From DUOJ01 sp041676265 (GTDB taxonomy: Bacteria > Spirochaetota > Spirochaetia > Sphaerochaetales > Sphaerochaetaceae): a stretch of 21,347 bases of DNA. The translations under genes were made by a program, and so were the position numbers. Numbering within the stretch: the first letter of the stretch is position 1; each line of letters opens with the position of its first letter. Positions 7,341-14,072 of this stretch are shown one piece after another. The notes below the pieces were generated by a model that worked only from the letters and a program-made list of their open reading frames with translations, was not told the origin of the DNA and searched no databases. The stretch is from contig JBAYSE010000014.1 in assembly GCA_041676265.1 (NCBI GenBank), positions 1-21,347 on the forward strand, read 5' to 3'.

Positions 7341-8288
7341 TTAATTAGTGTCGTCTCTTAGGCGGTCCAAGATAACCGCACCTATGATTAAAGCTCCCTT
7401 TACAACCTGTTGGAAGTAGGGGGAGATGCCTAATAAGTTCATTCCGTTGTTAATTACCCCAATTAAAAGGGCGCCGATAAAAGTTCCAATGATTGACCCT
7501 CGGCCCCCTGTGAGGCTGGTCCCTCCAATTACGACTGCGGCTATAACGTCGAGCTCATAGCCTTGACCGGCGACCGCTTCAGCCGAATTGAGTCGGCTAG
7601 AGAGGATCAGTGAGCTAAGAGCAGAGGTGATGCCAACAATAACGTAGACAGCCGTTTTAAAGAAATTAGCGTTGATTCCCGACAATTTAACGGTCTCTTC
7701 GTTACCGCCAATGGCGTATGTGTAACGCCCTAAGCGGGTATGGTTGAGGATAAACCATGCTATTGCTACGGTAATCAAGAAGATAATGACGGGAATCGGT
7801 ATTCCCAAGAAGTAGCCTCCTCCCAGTTTTCTAAATTCACCGGAGAATCCACTAATGGGGTAACCGGTGGTATAAATCAGGGTTAAACCTCTACCAATAG
7901 TCACCATCCCCAAAGTCACTACAAAGGGGGCAATTTTGCCAATGGTAATTAGCAGACCATTGACCAAGCCCATACTGGCCCCTACCCCGATTGCCGCCAA
8001 AGAGGCCAACCAGATGGGTGCATCGTGTCGCTTCATAAGACCGGCGCAAATAACGCCGGAAAGCGCCAAAATCGACCCAACCGAAAGGTCTATTCCTCCC
8101 GTTAAAATAACAAATGTCATACCAACGGCGATTATTCCGTAAATCGAAGTTTGTCGGATGATATTCATTATGTTGTTTACCGTAAAGAAAACGGGTGACA
8201 TTATTGCTAGTGCTATACAGATAATAAGAAATGCCAGCAAGACGCCATTATTCTTTATTATCTGCTTGTAATCAATTTTAGTAGCCAT
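7341..8288 (-). CDS. rbsC: Sugar ABC transporter permease, RbsC family
   Basis: A 315-residue inner-membrane permease with about eight to ten hydrophobic helices. It carries family features: VGMTFVILTGGIDLSVGS (about residues 56-73), GLINGLLIT-type segment, PPFIVTLG-like APFVVTLGMVTIGRG, the EAVAGQGYELDVIAAVVIGG stretch (cytoplasmic loop contacting the ATPase) and LTGGRGSIIGTFIGALLIG. As in RbsC/AraH/XylH importers it would work as a homodimer with one double-domain ATPase. AAGGAG lies 12 bases before the ATG, a slightly long spacing. It sits between rbsA (33-base gap) and the bicupin gene. The family is certain; the rbs symbol reflects homology, not proof of ribose transport. Confidence 0.92.
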   Translation of the reverse strand: MATKIDYKQIIKNNGVLLAFLIICIALAIMSPVFFTVNNIMNIIRQTSIYGIIAVGMTFVILTGGIDLSVGSILALSGVICAGLMKRHDAPIWLASLAAIGVGASMGLVNGLLITIGKIAPFVVTLGMVTIGRGLTLIYTTGYPISGFSGEFRKLGGGYFLGIPIPVIIFLITVAIAWFILNHTRLGRYTYAIGGNEETVKLSGINANFFKTAVYVIVGITSALSSLILSSRLNSAEAVAGQGYELDVIAAVVIGGTSLTGGRGSIIGTFIGALLIGVINNGMNLLGISPYFQQVVKGALIIGAVILDRLRDDTN

Positions 8289-8321
8289 GGTATAACAGTG
8301 CTCCTTTCGTATCTCAGTGTA

Positions 8322-9824
8322 TTAGGCCTTCTGCCTTTCTTGTAACCCGAGGGAGTATTGCATCACCTCTTCTTCGTTTAATTCCCCTTTCGTGAACTTC
8401 TTCACCAATTTACCCTCAAAAACGACGGCAACTTGGTCACTGATGTTCATCACCTCAGGAAGCTCAGATGAGATCATAATCACTGCGGCTCCCCGTTTAG
8501 CGAGGTTCTGCATTAAGCGATAGATTTCAACTTTAGCCCCAACGTCTATTCCACGTGTCGGCTCATCAAAGATGTAAACGTCACAGTGGCGGATAAACCA
8601 TTTAGCAAGGACTACCTTCTGTTGGTTTCCCCCAGAAAGGTTTTTGACGATTTGTTTTACCGAAGGGGTTCTAATATTCATGTTATCAATCATGGAGTTA
8701 ACTTCATGGGCAATTTTGCGACGTTGCAGGACTCCAAACTTTGAATAGAGATCCAGCACGGTAAGGGCAGCATTGTCAAAGACATTCATCCCTAAAACCA
8801 GGCCTTGCTGTTTCCGCTCTTCAGGTAGTAAGCCAATGCCTTTAATGACGGCATCGCGACAATTCCTTATTTTAATGGGCTTCCCGTGTAGGAAGATATC
8901 TCCACTATCTTTCTTTAAATACCCGTAAAGGGTTTGCATTATTTCGGTTCGACCGGCTCCCACTAGGCCGACAAAGCCGAGGATCTCTCCGGCATAAGCA
9001 GTGAAGGAAACATCTTCACAGATACCGGCTTTAGAGAGGTTCTTCACTTCAAGAACGGGCTCTCCTTTGACTGAATCGTATTGGGGGTATTGCTCTTCTA
9101 GAACACGACCAACCATGTGCTTAATCATCTCGTCGTTATCCATTTCGCCACGGTTTTTGGTAACGACTAACTGGCCATCTCTCAGAATGGTGATGCGGTC
9201 GGCTAAAAGGTGGACCTCATTGAGGCGATGAGAGATGTAGATAATTGAGACTCCCTCTTTTTTAAGGCGAGCAATAATCTCAAAGAGGCGTTCAACTTCA
9301 AAACCGGCTAAAGCGGCTGTAGGCTCATCCATAACCAAAATCTCTGCATTTAAAGAGAGTGCTTTGGCAATCTCAACAATCTGTTGGTAGGCGGCACCCA
9401 AAGAGGCGACTTTCTGACGCGGTTTAATATTTAATTGGAAAGGGGCTAAAACATCTCTCGTCATTTTGTAAAGTTTGGGCCAGTCGATAGTTCCCAACTT
9501 AGTTCTTGGCTCTCTTCCTAAAAAAATATTCTCAGCCACCGACAAATATGGAATGAGGTTAAGTTCTTGATAGATAATACCGATACCATGCTGGATCATC
9601 TCGCGCAGGCCGGTAGTCTTTAACTCTTCACCACGCAGTTCAATACGCCCTTCATCAGCCTTGTAGAGCCCCGAGAGGATTTTCATCAGGGTAGATTTTC
9701 CGGCCCCATTTTCACCAACCAGTGCGTGTAGCTCCCCTCTGTTCAGACTAAAATCGACATTAGATAGAGCTCTTACCCCTGGAAATGATTTGGAGATTCC
9801 AGTCATCTTCAGTAAACTTTCCAT
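8322..9824 (-). CDS. rbsA: Sugar ABC transporter ATP-binding protein, RbsA/MglA family (two NBDs)
   Basis: A 500-residue tandem ABC ATPase that energises sugar import at the cytoplasmic face. NBD1 has a standard Walker A (GENGAGKST) and Walker B (LVMDEPTAAL), but the signature is LGAAYQQ where relatives have LSxGxQQ or LGLGQQQ. NBD2 has the family-typical degenerate Walker A (GLVGAGRTE), an intact signature LSGGNQQK and Walker B IFDEPTRGID. In a head-to-tail dimer this gives one competent site (NBD1 Walker A with NBD2 signature) and one site degenerate on both sides. AAGGAG at 9832-9837 marks the start. It follows rbsB after a 75-base gap that holds a stable hairpin. Confidence 0.94.
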   Translation of the reverse strand: MESLLKMTGISKSFPGVRALSNVDFSLNRGELHALVGENGAGKSTLMKILSGLYKADEGRIELRGEELKTTGLREMIQHGIGIIYQELNLIPYLSVAENIFLGREPRTKLGTIDWPKLYKMTRDVLAPFQLNIKPRQKVASLGAAYQQIVEIAKALSLNAEILVMDEPTAALAGFEVERLFEIIARLKKEGVSIIYISHRLNEVHLLADRITILRDGQLVVTKNRGEMDNDEMIKHMVGRVLEEQYPQYDSVKGEPVLEVKNLSKAGICEDVSFTAYAGEILGFVGLVGAGRTEIMQTLYGYLKKDSGDIFLHGKPIKIRNCRDAVIKGIGLLPEERKQQGLVLGMNVFDNAALTVLDLYSKFGVLQRRKIAHEVNSMIDNMNIRTPSVKQIVKNLSGGNQQKVVLAKWFIRHCDVYIFDEPTRGIDVGAKVEIYRLMQNLAKRGAAVIMISSELPEVMNISDQVAVVFEGKLVKKFTKGELNEEEVMQYSLGLQERQKA

Positions 9825-9845
9825 TTGTGGACTCCTTAGTAGATA

Positions 9846-9880
9846 GGATTATGGAGCCACAAGAGTGGCTCCATAAATCC
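9846..9880 (-). repeat. Stable hairpin between rbsB and rbsA
   Basis: A near-perfect inverted repeat: ATGGAGCCA pairs with TGGCTCCAT around a 6-base loop, and the stem continues outward as GGAT/ATCC across a one-against-two internal bulge. There is no T-run after it on the transcribed (minus) strand, so it is more likely an mRNA-stabilising or processing hairpin that favours the binding-protein message than a terminator. Confidence 0.65.
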
Positions 9881-9899
9881 GTTTAAGACATTTGCTGTA

Positions 9900-10814
9900 T
9901 TACTCGGTAACAGGAAGTGGGCTGATGAATTGAAGTTGTTCAGCAGGTTTTTTTCCTGTCTTGATGTAGTCAACCAAGAGATCCATAGCTCTGTTAGCCT
10001 GTTGGCCAGGATACTGGTCGATAGTTGCATTGAGTTTACCCTCTTTCATGTAAACAAAAGCGTCTGTGTCGGCATCAAAACCAATGGTAACTTTGGTTGC
10101 CGGGTCAATGCCGGCGCTCAGCATAGCTTCGATAGCACCGATGATCATCTCGTCGTTTGCCCCGAAAACTGCGTCGAAGTTAGGATAAGCTTGAATTAAG
10201 TTCTCCATAACGTTCTGGGCTTTTGAACGGGAGAAGTCGGCAGTCTGGCTAACAATAATCTGAACGTTAGAAGCGTTAACGATTTCGTCAAAACCAGCTT
10301 TTCTGTCGATAGCAGGAGAAGCACCAGGGGTTCCCTCGAGCTCAATTACTCTTCCTTTGTTGCCCAATCTCTCCACAACAAAGCGACCGGCAGCGCGACC
10401 ACCCTCAACGTTATCGGCGCCTACGTGGGCCACAATGACGTCTGTGTTGGCTTTGCGGTCAACGGTAGCAACGGGGATTCCGGCAGCTACTGCAGCTTCA
10501 ATAGCAGGTACCAGTGAGTCCTCAGTGATTGGGGAAATCAAGATTCCGTCAACTTTCTGGGCAATATAGTTCTCAATAGCTTCCATCTGCTTAGAAGAAG
10601 CGTTCTGAGAGTCGTGAGTTAAAAGGTTGACTCCAATCTCTGCAGCGTGGGCTTTAGCCTCATCCTGCATGGTAATGAAGAAGGGGAACTCTAGTCCAGG
10701 AACTGTCATTCCAATTGTAATTACCCCATCTTTCTTCGCTTCGGCCTTGCCAGCGGCAAAAAGTGCCCCTGTGACAAGGACGAATACCATAAGAAGAACA
10801 AGAATTTTTCTCAT
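9900..10814 (-). CDS. rbsB: Periplasmic sugar-binding protein, RbsB-like
   Basis: A 304-residue exported binding protein. A Sec signal peptide (MRKILVLLMVFVLVTGALFA) ends without a lipobox Cys, so cleavage at about FA/AG is expected. The mature part follows E. coli RbsB along its length: FPFF, THDSQNASSKQ, LISPITEDS, TVDRKA, DRKAGFDEI, QTADFSRSKAQNVMENL, FGANDEMIIGA, GFDADTDA and ATIDQYP, including the Phe pair, two Arg, Asn, Asp and Gln positions that contact ribose in RbsB. A pentose-like ligand is therefore likely. I start at 10814 because AAAGGAG (10823-10830) precedes it and the signal peptide begins there; the frame is open to 10934 but that part runs through the promoter and operator. 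First gene of the minus-strand operon. Confidence 0.92.
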   Translation of the reverse strand: MRKILVLLMVFVLVTGALFAAGKAEAKKDGVITIGMTVPGLEFPFFITMQDEAKAHAAEIGVNLLTHDSQNASSKQMEAIENYIAQKVDGILISPITEDSLVPAIEAAVAAGIPVATVDRKANTDVIVAHVGADNVEGGRAAGRFVVERLGNKGRVIELEGTPGASPAIDRKAGFDEIVNASNVQIIVSQTADFSRSKAQNVMENLIQAYPNFDAVFGANDEMIIGAIEAMLSAGIDPATKVTIGFDADTDAFVYMKEGKLNATIDQYPGQQANRAMDLLVDYIKTGKKPAEQLQFISPLPVTE

Positions 10815-10848
10815 AATACATCTCTCCTTTGTGTAATGATGTATTCTC

Positions 10849-10876
10849 AGATTAACACAAAAATAGCGGTTGTCAA
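10849..10876 (-). promoter_or_regulatory. Promoter of the rbsB-rbsA-rbsC-bicupin-lacI-araD operon
   Basis: On the minus strand a perfect TTGACA (10871-10876), a 16-base spacer and TAATCT (10849-10854). The start would be near 10842, giving a leader of about 28 bases. The operator begins 4 bases upstream of the -35 box. Confidence 0.75.
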
Positions 10877-10879
10877 GCC

Positions 10880-10905
10880 TGAAATCGATTGCACAATCGA
10901 TTTCA
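10880..10905. promoter_or_regulatory. Double LacI-type operator, 26-bp palindrome
   Basis: A palindrome with 12-base perfect arms and a 2-base centre. It can be read as two overlapping 14-mers, TGAAATCGATTGCA (10880-10893) and CACAATCGATTTCA (10892-10905), each holding the self-complementary AATCGATT with the central CpG typical of LacI-family sites; the two CpGs are 12 bases apart. The first 14-mer also fits the CcpA cre pattern TGNAANCGNTNNCA. It lies between two outward-facing promoters, and no second copy was seen in the window. Binding by the LacI protein at 5081-6094 is inferred. Confidence 0.75.
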
Positions 10906-10918
10906 TGAACAATTTTCC

Positions 10919-10947
10919 TTGACATGTCCTGCAAAGGGCTCTACCGT
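10919..10947 (+). promoter_or_regulatory. Promoter of the LyxK-like kinase unit
   Basis: A perfect TTGACA (10919-10924), 17 bases, then TACCGT (10942-10947), which keeps the key T, A and final T of the -10 box. The operator ends 13 bases upstream of this -35. Confidence 0.6.
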
Positions 10948-10981
10948 AAAGAGGTACCAAAGCGTTAAGGGAGCGAAATAA

Positions 10982-12499
10982 ATGGGTAAATATTTTTTAG
11001 GAATTGACAATGGGGGCACTCTAAGTAAAGCCGCTATTTTTGATGAGAAAGGGGTCGAAATTGCCAAATCTGCCCTCCCCTTAGAGATGTTAACCCCTAA
11101 AACAGGGTTTACGGAAAGGGACATGGAAGAGCTTTGGCAGGCCACTGCCCGGGTTATCAGGGAGGCTTTAGCTAAAGGGAATATAAAGGGTGAAGAGATT
11201 GGCGCAGTTGCCTGCACCGGCCATGGTAAAGGACTTTACCTCTGGGGTCAGGCTGATAAACCGTTGGGCAACGGAATTGTCTCGACCGACACCCGAGCCT
11301 GGCAATACCCCCAAAAATGGAATCAAGACGGTACGGCCGACAAAGCTTTTGAAAAAACTTACCAAGATATTTTAGCCTGCCAGCCAGTCAGTTTACTCAA
11401 CTGGATTCAAGATAATGAACCGGGACGGTTAGACAATTTGAAATGGATATTTGAAGTCAAAGATTATATTCGCTTCCGCTTAACCGGTGAGCCTTTAGCC
11501 GAGATAACCGACTACTCGGGAAGTAACCTCCTCAACTGTGCCACCAAAAGCTTTGACAAAGAGCTCCTTGAACTCTTCAATATTGCCCACCTTTGGGAAA
11601 ACCTTCCCCCACTGGTAGGCTCCGGAGACCATTGTGGAGTTATTACTAAAGAGGCCTCTAGAATGACCGGTTTAAAGGAGGGAACCCCTGTTGCCGCAGG
11701 GATGTTCGATATTGATGCCTGTGCCATCGCCATGGATATAACCAACGATGAAAATATTGCCGTTATTGCCGGCACTTGGAGTATTAACGAATATATCAGT
11801 AAACAACCGGTGCTCAACCGCTCGATTATGATGAACTCCCTCTACTGTTTAGACGACTACTACGTAATCGAGGAGAGCTCGCCCACTTCGGCTAGTAACC
11901 ACGCCTGGTTTGTCAACACCTTTTTACAGAAAGAGACTGAAGAGGCAAAGAGGGCCAACGTACACCCCTACGCGTATTGTGACGCTTTAGCCGCCACTGT
12001 GGCCCCTGATGAGCAGTCTATCCTCTTTCTCCCCTATCTTTACGGTGCCACCCATAACCCCCTGGGAAGAGCCTCATTCATCGGTCTAGGCTCCCACCAT
12101 ACCAGAGCTCAAATGGTGCGTGCCGTTCTGGAAGGGATCGCTTTTGGCCATAAGATCCATGTTAATCGTCTTTTAGCTAATCGAAGCCATACTACCGCTA
12201 TCCGTTTAGCAGGAGGAGTTACCTCCTCCCCCTTGTGGATTCAAATCTTTGCCGATATCTTTGAAAAACCTGTGCAGATTGTCACTGCCGGCGAATTAGG
12301 GGCCCTCGGTGCAGCGATGTCGGCAGCTGTCGTCAGCGGTACTTACGCTAATTTAGAGGAGGCCTCTTCCCAGATGGTCACTTTAGGTAAGTTGTATACC
12401 CCCAATTTAAAGCACAAGGCTGCCTACCGGGCAAAATTCGAACTATTTGAAGAAGTCAGTCAAACATTAAACCCCTTATGGGAAAAATTTAAATACTAA
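10982..12499 (+). CDS. lyxK: FGGY-family carbohydrate kinase, L-xylulose kinase (LyxK)-like
   Basis: A 505-residue ATP-dependent sugar kinase of the FGGY family. The N-terminal phosphate loop is GIDNGGTLSKAAIFD (D9), the presumed catalytic Asp is D243 in AAGMFDIDACA, and the second-domain adenosine region includes GTWSIN and RLAGGVTSSPLW. Recalled from memory, E. coli LyxK matches in order and spacing: GKGLYL, DKPLGN, the PVSLLNW block, TGLKEGTPV and ESSPTSASN. AAGGGAG (10967-10973) sets the start. It is divergent from the transporter operon across the shared operator, and is followed after 11 bases by the 2-hydroxyacid dehydrogenase. The kinase class is firm; the sugar (L-xylulose, L-ribulose, or another ketose) is not settled, since no L-xylulose-5-P 3-epimerase is present. 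Confidence 0.8.
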   Translation: MGKYFLGIDNGGTLSKAAIFDEKGVEIAKSALPLEMLTPKTGFTERDMEELWQATARVIREALAKGNIKGEEIGAVACTGHGKGLYLWGQADKPLGNGIVSTDTRAWQYPQKWNQDGTADKAFEKTYQDILACQPVSLLNWIQDNEPGRLDNLKWIFEVKDYIRFRLTGEPLAEITDYSGSNLLNCATKSFDKELLELFNIAHLWENLPPLVGSGDHCGVITKEASRMTGLKEGTPVAAGMFDIDACAIAMDITNDENIAVIAGTWSINEYISKQPVLNRSIMMNSLYCLDDYYVIEESSPTSASNHAWFVNTFLQKETEEAKRANVHPYAYCDALAATVAPDEQSILFLPYLYGATHNPLGRASFIGLGSHHTRAQMVRAVLEGIAFGHKIHVNRLLANRSHTTAIRLAGGVTSSPLWIQIFADIFEKPVQIVTAGELGALGAAMSAAVVSGTYANLEEASSQMVTLGKLYTPNLKHKAAYRAKFELFEEVSQTLNPLWEKFKY

Positions 12500-12510
12500 G
12501 TGAGGATATT

Positions 12511-13536
12511 ATGAGTGAGAAAAAACCACTGATCATCTGTGACCCCTATCCCCAAACTCTCGACCGGATATTCACCCCTGAAACTAGGGACAAGCTGGAG
12601 AAGATTGCCCGCCTCGTCTCCAGTGATGCTGAGCGGATGCCGGCTGACTTGTTTGAAAAACACCTGGGAGAGGCTGTTGCCATTATAGGGCAGAGCCCCA
12701 TGCCTAAAGAGCGTCTCGATAAAGCTCCCCACTTAAAAGTAATTTTCAATGTTGAGGGTAATTTCTACCAAAACATCGATTACGCAGAGTGTTTCAAACG
12801 CAATATTAGGGTCCTAAACTGTGGTGAAGTCTACGCTAAGCCTGTCGCAGAGATGGCCCTCGCCCTGGCTATCGATTTAAGTCGCGGTATCACATGGGAG
12901 CATATGCGCTTCCGGCAAGGGACCGAGCGTTATGTAACAGAAGGGAATCAAAACGCCCGCCTATTAAGTGGCTCTAGTGTAGGTTTAATTGGGTTTGGCC
13001 TCTTAGGGAGGAGTTTAAGGCCCCTCTTAGAGCCCTTTAACTGCCCCGTTAAGGTCTATGACCCTTGGTTACCTGAAAGTGTTATAGAAGAGCACAACTG
13101 TACCCCTGCTACCCTGCATGAGGTTCTTTCGACGAGTGAATACATTTTTATCCTAGCAGGAGTTACCAGCGAAAACCAAGGCTTCCTCGGAAAAAAAGAG
13201 TTCGATTTGATTAAAAAAGGCTCTAAAGTCCTTTTAATGAGCCGGGCGGCAGTTGTCGATTTCGAGGAATTTACCAACCAAATCGAGCAGGGGAACTTCT
13301 TTGCAGCCACCGATGTTTTCCCCGGCGAGCCTTTCGATAAAAACCATCGACTAAGGAGCCTCCCCAACTGCATCCTCTCACCCCACCGTGCCGGGGGCAT
13401 CCCCCAAGCCTTCTTCCGGATTGGAGAGTTGGTTTTAGACGATTTCACCCTAATCATGAGGAACTTAGCACCGGTTAGGATGCAGGCTGCACAGATCGAG
13501 TTGGTCTCCCGCTTAGAGAGCAAACCTGTCGGTTAA
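12511..13536 (+). CDS. D-isomer-specific 2-hydroxyacid dehydrogenase family protein
   Basis: A 341-residue NAD-dependent oxidoreductase that should interconvert a 2-keto acid and a D-2-hydroxy acid. The nucleotide-binding motif GFGLLG is at residues 161-166 with D184 (VYDPW) ending the next strand, favouring NAD over NADP. The catalytic set is R245 (MSRAAVVD), E273 (PGEPFD) and H292 (LSPHRAGG). A TGAGGA site precedes the ATG. It follows the kinase by 11 bases and is followed by thpR after 3 bases, so it is probably in the sugar-responsive unit. The substrate is unknown; a 2-keto acid or hydroxypyruvate/glyoxylate-type by-product of the pathway is one option (inference). Confidence 0.85.
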   Translation: MSEKKPLIICDPYPQTLDRIFTPETRDKLEKIARLVSSDAERMPADLFEKHLGEAVAIIGQSPMPKERLDKAPHLKVIFNVEGNFYQNIDYAECFKRNIRVLNCGEVYAKPVAEMALALAIDLSRGITWEHMRFRQGTERYVTEGNQNARLLSGSSVGLIGFGLLGRSLRPLLEPFNCPVKVYDPWLPESVIEEHNCTPATLHEVLSTSEYIFILAGVTSENQGFLGKKEFDLIKKGSKVLLMSRAAVVDFEEFTNQIEQGNFFAATDVFPGEPFDKNHRLRSLPNCILSPHRAGGIPQAFFRIGELVLDDFTLIMRNLAPVRMQAAQIELVSRLESKPVG

Positions 13537-13539
13537 CCT

Positions 13540-14037
13540 ATGCGTCTTTTTATCGCCCTTAACTTCCCTCAAAGGGCCCTCGATTACCTTCAAAGAGCGC
13601 AAAAGAGCCTCGATGAGGTAGCCCTTGAGGGGAGGATGGTTACCAGAGAAAAACTCCACCTGACATTGGCATTCTTGGGAGAGCTCTCTTTGCACGATAC
13701 TCCCCTTTTAATTGAAATTCTGAAAGAGATTAAAGGAGGCCCTTTCACCCTCTCTTTAGAGCAATTAGGGACTTTTAACCGAGGTCTCTGGTGGGTAGGG
13801 GTAAAAGAGAACTTACCCCTCAAGGCCTACCGCGAAGCACTCTGTGCGCGGTTGACAGAGGGTGGGTTCCACCTCGACAGACACCCCTTTCGCCCCCACA
13901 TCACTATTGCGCGCCGCGTTACGGTCAACGCCAAGCCCACTTTTGACGAGGTTTGCACCTTTAGCACCAATCAGGTCACTCTGATGGAGTCGGACTTTAA
14001 GAATTATCGTGAGGTCTTCTCTAAAGAGTTAAGATGA
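13540..14037 (+). CDS. thpR: RNA 2',3'-cyclic phosphodiesterase (2H phosphoesterase, ThpR/LigT)
   Basis: A 165-residue protein, slightly short of the usual 175-190. Both catalytic 2H motifs are present: HLTL (H40, T42) and HITI (H120, T122), with the family-typical FLGEL after the first and FRPHITIARR around the second. It opens RNA 2',3'-cyclic phosphates to 2'-phosphates and is named for tRNA 2'-5' ligation in vitro. It begins 3 bases after the dehydrogenase stop without a strong ribosome binding site, so translation is probably coupled. Its function has no evident link to sugar use, and it is probably a passenger in the unit. The TGA stop forms the first bases of the hairpin at 14035. Confidence 0.88.
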   Translation: MRLFIALNFPQRALDYLQRAQKSLDEVALEGRMVTREKLHLTLAFLGELSLHDTPLLIEILKEIKGGPFTLSLEQLGTFNRGLWWVGVKENLPLKAYREALCARLTEGGFHLDRHPFRPHITIARRVTVNAKPTFDEVCTFSTNQVTLMESDFKNYREVFSKELR

Positions 14038-14058
14038 GCCCCGCAAGTGCAGGGCTCA
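14035..14058. terminator. Hairpin between convergent thpR and transketolase
   Basis: TGAGCCC (14035-14041) pairs with GGGCTCA (14052-14058), with a short inner GC/GC pairing around AAGT. It begins in the thpR stop codon and lies between two convergent genes. Neither strand has a clear T-run after the stem, so it may be a weak bidirectional terminator or a 3'-end stabiliser. Confidence 0.5.
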
Positions 14059-14072
14059 GTTAAGCTTAAAAA

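Noticed and set aside
10815..10934. 40-residue N-terminal extension of the RbsB-like protein
   Set aside because: It would be translated from the promoter and operator region and would bury the signal peptide; AAAGGAG and a clean signal peptide support 10814.
13056..13523. 155-codon open frame antisense to the 2-hydroxyacid dehydrogenase
   Set aside because: No ribosome binding site, no recognisable domain, and it lies wholly inside a well-conserved gene on the other strand.
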